Notes under the pieces: generated by a model | What the model saw: only the letters and a program-made list of their open reading frames with translations | Told to the model about the DNA's origin: nothing | Database searches by the model: none | In this document: piece after piece, positions 58,122-64,000 of the stretch | Layout: every line of letters begins with the position of its first letter | Position numbering within the stretch: position 1 is the stretch's first letter | NCBI RefSeq assembly: GCF_003931855.1 | Contig: NZ_CP034248.1 | Span: 4,712,001-4,776,000, forward strand | Reading direction: 5' to 3' | DNA length: 64,000 nt | Source: Paenibacillus lentus | GTDB taxonomy: Bacteria; Bacillota; Bacilli; Paenibacillales; Paenibacillaceae | Translations under genes and position numbers: made by a program

Positions 58122-58130
58122 ACTCGTTGA

Positions 58131-58577
58131 TTATTCTGTCGACACGCCTTCCTCTGCCTCACTGCGATTACTTGCCAATTTCACGGGCAGCTGCCATGCC
58201 GTCACTATGGCTAGTAATACAAAGATGATATCCATCCCACCGAACAGAGCGGAGATAAACTGCGGAAACATGCGGATAACCTCGATATGGAACATGGCCA
58301 TAATCCCTGCCGCTTCACCGATCAATAAGTAGCTGTAGATAAAGTATTTGCCAAGCAGAATACCTAACAAACTCGCAACAACAGCCAATACCTGGTGAAC
58401 CGGAGTAATCTTCTTCGCAAAAAAAGATACTGCAAATGCGGCCAGTCCTCCAATTGCCCATGCTACAATCCCTACCTCATACTCCGTTAACACCACAATC
58501 AGTGCCCAGATGGCACCGCCAATAATTGCAGCAAGCAGCGCTGCTAACATCGGCATAACACTTTTACTCCCGTTCAT
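58131..58577 (-). CDS. Small integral membrane protein of unknown function
   Basis: 148 residues from ATG 58577, with GGGAG 7 nt upstream. Four hydrophobic helices are visible (MPMLAALLAAIIGGAIWALI; VGIVAWAIGGLAAFAVSFFA; VLAVVASLLGILLGKYFIYS; GGMDIIFVLLAIVTAW). It ends in an acidic tail (SEAEEGVSTE). I do not recognise a family. It is a single gene. Confidence 0.6.
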   Translation of the reverse strand: MNGSKSVMPMLAALLAAIIGGAIWALIVVLTEYEVGIVAWAIGGLAAFAVSFFAKKITPVHQVLAVVASLLGILLGKYFIYSYLLIGEAAGIMAMFHIEVIRMFPQFISALFGGMDIIFVLLAIVTAWQLPVKLASNRSEAEEGVSTE

Positions 58578-58745
58578 TCTTCTACTCCCATCAAAAAATA
58601 TTAGCACATCAATAATTATGTATGCCGATACATATTATACCACAAAGAGTCATAAGCTCCCTTTATTCGACAGTATTTTGTTAAAAAGGTTGCTATCCCT
58701 ATTCAACACTACAATTATAGCGTGGAATCAACCACCCAGTGTATC

Positions 58746-59123
58746 TTAATCCTCTGAGTATTTTTGAACTTCGAGTTGTTTGTCCCTATACTCTTTTCCC
58801 CAATCCTTCATCAGATTAATAATAGGAATGAGCGTTCTACCAAATTCGGTCAAGGAGTATTCAACCTTTGGCGGCACCTGGTGGTATACCTCACGATGGA
58901 CGACGCCGTCTTTTTCCAACTCTCTTAATTGCAAGGTCAGCATCCGCTGAGTAATGCCCGGGCAAATTTTGCGAAACTCGTTGAATCGCTTCGTGCCGCC
59001 CATTAGATGATAGATTAAAACCCCTTTCCACTTCCCTCCAATCACATCAAGCGTATATTCCACAGGACATGCCTGTTTATCTCTCTCAGGATCATTTCCA
59101 AATCCGCCTTTCCGGTCACGCAT
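58746..59123 (-). CDS. HxlR-family transcriptional regulator
   Basis: 125 residues from ATG 59123, with GGAGTG upstream; an earlier ATG at 59147 is possible. The winged-helix core has CPVEYTLDVIGGKWKGVLIY, KRFNEFRKICPGITQRMLT and LRELEKDGVV. The Cys early in the domain is the residue that often senses electrophiles in this family. It is divergent from the nitroreductase gene and probably controls it. Confidence 0.9.
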   Translation of the reverse strand: MRDRKGGFGNDPERDKQACPVEYTLDVIGGKWKGVLIYHLMGGTKRFNEFRKICPGITQRMLTLQLRELEKDGVVHREVYHQVPPKVEYSLTEFGRTLIPIINLMKDWGKEYRDKQLEVQKYSED

Positions 59124-59278
59124 CCGCTTCACACTCCTAGGTATCATTTTGTATACTACATTACATTAATGTGCGTACTTCTAAATTAATGTGTTATGCA
59201 CTAATATAATCTTATGCACGAAGCTTAGTCAAATCGTGTCATTCAAACCAATACTTAGATAAAAAAGGAGAGGGGCCC

Positions 59279-59956
59279 ATGGATACTTTAACCAAAAGCA
59301 AAAAAGAGATTCTATCTGCCTATCAGTTCAGACATGCAACAAAGGAATTCGATCACATTAAAAAAATCAGTGCTGAAGATTTTCAATTCATTCTGGAAAC
59401 GGGACGCTTATCGCCCAGTTCATTTGGATTTGAGCCTTGGCAATTTGTTGTCCTGCAAAATCCGAAAATCCGTGAGAAGCTTCTCCCATACACCTGGGGA
59501 GCACAAAAACAGCTTCCTACAGCCAGCCATTTCGTCCTCATTCTGTCCAGACAACCTAAGGATATGACCGCAGATTCCGAATATATTCAAGAGATGATGA
59601 AAAACGTGCAGCAGTTGCCTCCACAAGTCATCGACATGAAAACCAAGTTCTACGATAAATTTTTGAAATCCGATTTCAAGTTGCAGGAAAATGAACGAGC
59701 CATGTTCGAGTGGGGAGCCCGTCAGACGTATCTGGCCCTCGGTAATATGATGACAGCCGCGGCCCAAATTGGGATCGACTCCTGTCCCATTGAGGGTTTC
59801 GACAAAGTTGAAGTCGAGCGTATCCTAGCCGAAGAAGGTATCCTGGATCTCGATCATTTTGGAATCGCCTGCATGGTCGCCTTCGGCTATCGTCTCAACG
59901 AACCACGCGAGAAAACAAGACGTAACGCGGAGCAAGTGGTTCAGTGGATAGAGTAG
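59279..59956 (+). CDS. Nitroreductase-family NAD(P)H oxidoreductase
   Basis: 225 residues. FMN-binding features are QFRHATKEFD near the start, LETGRLSPSSFGFEPWQFVV and IDSCPIEGFDKVEVERIL. It resembles NfsB/YfkO-type enzymes that reduce quinones and nitro compounds. AAAGGAGAG precedes ATG. The divergent HxlR gene suggests induction by electrophiles. Confidence 0.9.
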   Translation: MDTLTKSKKEILSAYQFRHATKEFDHIKKISAEDFQFILETGRLSPSSFGFEPWQFVVLQNPKIREKLLPYTWGAQKQLPTASHFVLILSRQPKDMTADSEYIQEMMKNVQQLPPQVIDMKTKFYDKFLKSDFKLQENERAMFEWGARQTYLALGNMMTAAAQIGIDSCPIEGFDKVEVERILAEEGILDLDHFGIACMVAFGYRLNEPREKTRRNAEQVVQWIE

Positions 59957-59993
59957 GGTTTGGGGACTGCTTTTAAGGGATATATATAGGTTA

Positions 59994-60030
59994 GGCAGGT
60001 TTCTAAAGTATGGAGACCTGCCGTTTTTTC
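59994..60030 (+). terminator. Terminator of the nitroreductase gene
   Basis: GGCAGGT pairs with ACCTGCC around a loop, then GTTTTTT. Confidence 0.85.
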
Positions 60031-60217
60031 CAGTAGGAAATTGGCCTTTTACATTAGAGCAATCTGTTTCCAGAAGGTGGCCAAATCGTTTGGGTACGAA
60101 CCGATTCATTTTATTAATCGGTTCGCCAACGAAACCGTATAGCAGTTCTGCATGTCTATCAACATCAGTCCAAGCAAATTCTACCACATATAGAACTGAT
60201 AATTGAATTTTTACCAT
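59998..60217 (-). other. Doubtful coding stretch opposite the nitroreductase terminator
   Basis: An open minus-strand frame begins MVKIQLSVLYVVEFAWTDVD at 60217 and reads protein-like for about 65 residues before running into the nitroreductase gene. There is no good ribosome site or family match, so it may be a decayed gene end. Confidence 0.25.
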
Positions 60218-60315
60218 CTACTTCAATAGAACTTTGAAGTATTTAAGTGTCACAAAAATTCTATAGAGTCATTATTATCAGTTGAATAATATTTTATTTG
60301 AAGTCTGAAAGCCCA

Positions 60316-60357
60316 CCAAAAAAAGGAGACCGCATTATAAAATTGCAGTCTCCTTCT
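60316..60357 (-). terminator. Terminator of the Imm53-like gene
   Basis: Minus-strand AAGGAGACTGC pairs with GCGGTCTCCTT and is followed by a run of T. It lies 10 bp past the gene. Confidence 0.9.
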
Positions 60358-60366
60358 TAAAAATAT

Positions 60367-60654
60367 CTAGGATTCTATCCATTCCTTAAAAATAAGCAAT
60401 AGCTCATTCAGGTTATCAATACCACAAAATCCTCTGAAAGTTCTGTCTTGAACATTACAATGTATCCAATCCATTTCACTACGTTCAATTTTAATAGGAG
60501 TAAATTGTTTTCCCTCTGCAATAGTTCCTTCCAAGGTAATATCAACCTTCCAGCCAGGATTATCAAGAGTGAAAATTTTAACACCTTCTGAATGTTCCCA
60601 ATTAACATCACAACTTTCTGCAACCCATTCTTGTAGCCACTTTATTATTTCCAT
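60367..60654 (-). CDS. Imm53-family immunity protein
   Basis: 95 residues. IKWLQEWVAESCDVNWEHSE, GVKIFTLDNPGWKVDI and FRGFCGIDNLNELLLIFKEW match the small Imm53 family, whose members neutralise C-terminal toxin domains of polymorphic toxins. The start is 3 bp after a stop that ends a toxin-like tail, the normal toxin-immunity order. Since the toxin is truncated, this is an orphan immunity gene that may still protect against kin. Confidence 0.82.
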   Translation of the reverse strand: MEIIKWLQEWVAESCDVNWEHSEGVKIFTLDNPGWKVDITLEGTIAEGKQFTPIKIERSEMDWIHCNVQDRTFRGFCGIDNLNELLLIFKEWIES

Positions 60655-60657
60655 TTC

Positions 60658-60768
60658 TTATCTCCATTTTGAAATTTCATAAAAAAACGGTGGTCTAGCT
60701 CCGCCTGGATTGATACTTTCATGAACATGCGGTGTAGGTACATCTATTGATGTTGTTTTATTTAAATG
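60658..60768 (-). pseudogene. Polymorphic toxin C-terminal remnant
   Basis: The last 36 codons (HLNKTTSIDVPTPHVHES then INPGGARPPFFYEISKWR) end directly before the Imm53 gene. The VPTPHVHE-INPGG phrase is typical of the extreme C terminus of secreted polymorphic toxins. An in-frame TGA at 60769-60771 and no readable upstream domain show the rest is gone. Confidence 0.65.
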
Positions 60769-60892
60769 TCACTGAAACCAATATCGTAAGTCTCATTACC
60801 TTATGAGCTTTATAAGTAATTCTATTTTAACAAGACGGCTTGTTAAGGCTAAGTGTACAACTCTCCATTACTTACTCGATCCTAGTTAATAC

Positions 60893-62446
60893 TCATTCAC
60901 CCGCATGATAACTGCTCAAATACTCCAACAAATCAACCGCTGCGCGATTCGGTGCTAACTGACTCATTACAACGATCAGCTCATCATAGGATTCAACCAA
61001 TTGCTCCTTTGCTGCATCTACTTGCGTCTGATCATCTTCGTTCAATGCCTGAACGGAGTTCTGGCGATAATAATCACGATACTCGGATAGCTGCTGTAAT
61101 AGCTTTTTAAATTCTGTGTTTTTAGAGATCTGCCCCTTCTCGGAACCCTGCTGCCTTAGATAACCGTAAATAGCCGCATCAATCGTGCTGCCTTGTCTGC
61201 CAGACAGATGCGACCACATGGTTCCTCCTCCATCCGCATAATAATGCAGCTCGAACCAATAAGAGTTGACATCTGAAATGCTTGTTCTCAATTCGTTTGC
61301 TAGATCCTTCAATGAGTTATTTTTCGCTAAGAAGCCGTCCAGCTTATCCGTGTAACATTGCCCTAATTCCGCATAAGCTTCGTCGATTCCCGCCTCGGAG
61401 TTATCTTCGTCACGCTCTAACAAATAAGTTTCAAAAGCAGCATCAACTTCCCCTACTTCCGTGATATCTACGGCTTGACAAGCCGTAGAGGGCGTGTTCT
61501 CAACATCAGTCGCTTGTGATTCCCATTTAAAAGTATCCAACATCTTATCCACCTCAGACCTCATAACACGATATTGTTCCGCCTCTTTCTTGTCAGCCGG
61601 TTCGTTAGGCATTAGTTTGGCGATAATCAATACATCCTCATTTTCAAACACAACCTGAGCATCGTCTGACCGGCTCTGCTCATCGCTTGGGTGGGAATAT
61701 TCGATTTGAACCAGGGGATAAGCCCCCTTTTGACCCAAAAATGAAATAAGCTGCATTTCCACGCTATGCTCTAAAGAGATATGTCCTACCCAGTTTTCCG
61801 GAAGCTTAAAAGCCCCGTAATAGGAACGTATCTCCGTTGCACTAAATAATGTAGGCTCTTCGTCATAATACCCCCAAGAGCTCACCATCATCTTGGCTGA
61901 TTCCTCAAAAACCTGTTCGGATGAAAAGATTACGCTTGCCCCTTTCACTGGATAGATCAGGTCGAATTCCTTCTCTTCTTCTTGGTAGGAAGGTGTGGCC
62001 ATAATCATCGTTTCTCCAGCTCGTCGCATAATCTCCGTAAATGACATTCCGGCCTTAACCTCGCCGAAGTGAATCGGGCTAATTTCGGCAATATCCACAT
62101 GACTAACGGGAACTCCCTCCTCCTCCGTCAAATGAAATACCAGTCCAGCCTTCTCCAGCTTGAGCCATGCTGCCCCTGCATCGTCCGCTCCCTCTACAGG
62201 AGCTTCTTGAAAATCCTGCTGAAGCGTATCGATTAGAGATGCTTTATCCATTCCCATATAATGAATAAAGCGCTCGTAGAAGTCCTGGTTTTTCAAATCA
62301 TATGCAGCATCGAATTTAGCCCTAGTATCACTATTAGCAGTTGGTGTTATCTCAGTCCCTCCTGACTTCCGTGCTTTCCCTCCGCAAGCCGTTAACATAA
62401 TGACACTTAATGAAATCAACGTCCAGAATAATATTTTTCGTTTCAC
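60893..62446 (-). CDS. Lipoprotein of unknown function, operon partner of NlpC/P60 gene
   Basis: 517 residues. The signal peptide ends in IMLTAC (Cys21). The body is acidic, with no domain I can name; the C-terminal 130 residues look helical (LKDLANELRTSISDVNSYWF; DAAKEQLVESYDELIVVM). It overlaps the upstream cell-wall hydrolase gene by 4 bp, so the two are translated together and probably act together at the envelope. Confidence 0.7.
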   Translation of the reverse strand: MKRKILFWTLISLSVIMLTACGGKARKSGGTEITPTANSDTRAKFDAAYDLKNQDFYERFIHYMGMDKASLIDTLQQDFQEAPVEGADDAGAAWLKLEKAGLVFHLTEEEGVPVSHVDIAEISPIHFGEVKAGMSFTEIMRRAGETMIMATPSYQEEEKEFDLIYPVKGASVIFSSEQVFEESAKMMVSSWGYYDEEPTLFSATEIRSYYGAFKLPENWVGHISLEHSVEMQLISFLGQKGAYPLVQIEYSHPSDEQSRSDDAQVVFENEDVLIIAKLMPNEPADKKEAEQYRVMRSEVDKMLDTFKWESQATDVENTPSTACQAVDITEVGEVDAAFETYLLERDEDNSEAGIDEAYAELGQCYTDKLDGFLAKNNSLKDLANELRTSISDVNSYWFELHYYADGGGTMWSHLSGRQGSTIDAAIYGYLRQQGSEKGQISKNTEFKKLLQQLSEYRDYYRQNSVQALNEDDQTQVDAAKEQLVESYDELIVVMSQLAPNRAAVDLLEYLSSYHAGE

Positions 62447-63867
62447 TTGATAGTTCCCACCTTTTTACCATTTTGACCGTAGACACTTCCGTCATCTGCA
62501 ATAATTCGACGTACCGAAATGGGTTTTTGAGTTTTTAGCCAATACCCCTTAAGTTCAGATATTTTCACATTTCCTCCTTTAGAATTTGATCCACTTTCGT
62601 GAATAAACTGCCCATTCCCCAAATAGATTCCTACATGACCTACCTGAGATGAATTGGGCGAAGTAAATAGGATTAAATCCCCTTTCTTCAAGTTAGAAGT
62701 ATCGAAGCTTCCGGCATCTTTTTTTCCAGCAGTCCACACTTCTTGTCCAGAATTAATTTGAGTACGTGTATTAGCGCCAATGTCTATGTTTTCGCATACA
62801 TCCAGATCACGCAGGATCGTTCGATAAATAGCCGACGTAAAATCTGAGCAGTCCATGGCTTTAGGAGGTGACTTGGGATCCATATACTTTGGCCGGTTTC
62901 CGTCCATATAGTAGGGTACTTTACCTTCGAATTGTTTGGCCAGTTCGAGCACCTCTTCTCTTGCCCCTTCAGTTCCCTTCTTTGATATATTAGTCGAGCC
63001 CGGGTTTGCAAGGGGAACGGAAGGAATCGCTTGTGGACTCTCTTGCTTAGGTATATCTATGATAGACAACAACATGACCGCAACCCCCGGGTTTTTATCC
63101 ACCACAGGTCCATAGGTAAAAACACCGTCTTTATAGTACTTTCCTTCCAGTGGAATATTTGAACCGCTAAATACATATACGCTGTTAACCTTATGATTAA
63201 TGTAGCCGAGACCGTTATAATACTCAGCAAATGTCATCATTTTAGCGACATCCTTGGAAGTGCTGTCTATGCCTACCACATCACGAATGTATTTCTTTTG
63301 GTTCAGCGCATGAATTGCCGCCTCTTCCCAATCTGTGAAAAAGATACCCTTGGGGACATTTACGGTTTTTTTGCCAAGCGGATCCCCGTTATGTAGATAC
63401 CTACTAAAATCACCCGAGCTTTCTCTCCAATGTATAGCCGCAATCAGCTCTGGAGGAACACCCGTTTTTTGGGAAACTGTCTCGTATTTTTGTTTGTTTT
63501 TTGCATAGTGCTTTTGAAACTTCTCTAGTGAGTTCATAACTGCTTTATTGGATGTGTCCCGAGTTATATGCGGAACAAGCCATTGATTACGCTCGTATAT
63601 AGCCTTGATCTTTTGGGTCTTTCCTTTTATATTTTTGATTTTTACATTGGTCTCTGTCAATTTAGATAGATCAAGATTTTCCGGTGGCTTAGTTACTACA
63701 TTCACTGTCTCCGACACCCTCAAATAATTCCCCGCAGGCCCCGCTCCCGCCCACAAATGCATATAGCCTACGCCGTCGACCATCGCCGAGGACAAGGCAT
63801 ACTTGTCCTTCAGAATCTCGCGAACCTTCTCCGCATAAGTGTGGGCGCCGTCCATTTCTTTTGTCAT
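62443..63867 (-). CDS. NlpC/P60 cell-wall hydrolase with lysozyme-like segment
   Basis: 474 residues from ATG 63867. A lysozyme-like part (VPPELIAAIHWRESSGDFSR, about 135-230) is followed by an NlpC/P60 peptidase with Cys in MDCSDFTSAIY (about 338) and His in HVGIYLGNGQFIHES (about 410). It should cut peptidoglycan. There is no signal peptide and only a poor ribosome site (AAGGCCAAAGGC). The same frame continues upstream past a TAA at 63898-63900, so this is probably the 3' part of a longer gene. Confidence 0.78.
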   Translation of the reverse strand: MTKEMDGAHTYAEKVREILKDKYALSSAMVDGVGYMHLWAGAGPAGNYLRVSETVNVVTKPPENLDLSKLTETNVKIKNIKGKTQKIKAIYERNQWLVPHITRDTSNKAVMNSLEKFQKHYAKNKQKYETVSQKTGVPPELIAAIHWRESSGDFSRYLHNGDPLGKKTVNVPKGIFFTDWEEAAIHALNQKKYIRDVVGIDSTSKDVAKMMTFAEYYNGLGYINHKVNSVYVFSGSNIPLEGKYYKDGVFTYGPVVDKNPGVAVMLLSIIDIPKQESPQAIPSVPLANPGSTNISKKGTEGAREEVLELAKQFEGKVPYYMDGNRPKYMDPKSPPKAMDCSDFTSAIYRTILRDLDVCENIDIGANTRTQINSGQEVWTAGKKDAGSFDTSNLKKGDLILFTSPNSSQVGHVGIYLGNGQFIHESGSNSKGGNVKISELKGYWLKTQKPISVRRIIADDGSVYGQNGKKVGTIK

Positions 63868-63897
63868 GCCTTTGGCCTTGTACTCATGCCAGGCGAC

Positions 63898-63999
63898 TTA
63901 GGCGCGGCCAATCTCACCTAGCTGCTTATGTATTTCGTCCACTTGCTTCTGGGCCCAGGCTCCTTGAGCCCCACCCTTCAGAACCAAGCCAAGCAAGTA
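63898..63999 (-). pseudogene. C-terminal end of the upstream segment, same frame as the NlpC/P60 gene
   Basis: 33 codons enter from the window edge (YLLGLVLKGGAQGAWAQ then KQVDEIHKQLGEIGRA) and end at TAA 63898-63900. The frame then reads VAWHEYKAKG directly into the NlpC/P60 start. Coding-like sequence on both sides of the stop suggests a nonsense mutation in one longer gene; two adjacent genes are the alternative. Confidence 0.6.
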
Positions 64000-64000
64000 T

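Larger units (their letters stand above)
57727..58130. other. Mannanase upstream region, terminator and microsatellite
   Basis: Contains a cre-like palindrome at 57819-57832, an AT-rich stretch, a terminator at 58052-58087 and a TATG tandem run at 58094-58121. No gene was found. Confidence 0.6.

Overview
The window looks like chromosomal DNA of a Paenibacillus-type member of the Bacillota. The signs are strong AGGAGG-type ribosome binding sites, YesM/YesN-type regulators, several family-1 sugar importers that lack their own ATPase, stalk-domain and PQQ-propeller surface proteins, cre-like CcpA sites, and an IS1182-family element. No rRNA, tRNA or CRISPR array was seen.

Layout. 0-10.1 kb (+): a membrane-anchored AraC regulator, a LacI regulator, and a pectin/uronate operon (uxaB, uxaA, uxaC, a decayed esterase, a rhamnogalacturonan acetylesterase-like SGNH protein and a TIM-barrel epimerase). 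10.4-19.4 kb (-): an AT-rich island with an ABC exporter, two related solute-binding lipoproteins, a 68-residue Cys-rich peptide and two tandem SPASM radical-SAM maturases. This is an apparent ribosomally made, modified-peptide (RiPP) locus. 20.5-31.3 kb: a lipoprotein, an EamA transporter under an FMN riboswitch (candidate riboflavin importer), a FetAB-like ABC pair with an overlapping leader ORF, metNIQ, and cell-surface proteins. 31.9-42.2 kb (-): a beta-galactosidase, a three-gene sugar importer and its YesMN two-component system. 42.8-45.1 kb: two housekeeping enzymes in repeat-rich DNA. 45.2-53.6 kb (-): a LacI-controlled disaccharide operon ending in a GH65 phosphorylase fused to beta-phosphoglucomutase. 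54-55.5 kb: a fresh IS1182-type insertion with a 7-bp target duplication. 55.8-64 kb: a group II intron stub, a frameshifted mannanase, an HxlR/nitroreductase pair, an orphan Imm53 immunity gene behind a toxin stub, and a lipoprotein plus NlpC/P60 gene whose upstream part is cut by an in-frame stop.

How the genes work together. Most of the window is plant-polysaccharide scavenging. Secreted or surface enzymes release sugars; ABC importers take them up, probably sharing an MsmX-type ATPase encoded elsewhere; intracellular enzymes convert galacturonate, galactosides and alpha-glucosyl disaccharides to central intermediates. Control is by local LacI or YesMN regulators plus CcpA. The most unusual part is the RiPP island, where the peptide gene and its duplicated maturases sit directly upstream of two solute-binding lipoproteins that have no permease. 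Other points worth attention are the GH65-betaPGM fusion, a structured intergenic repeat inside its operon, and a family of dispersed intergenic repeats.
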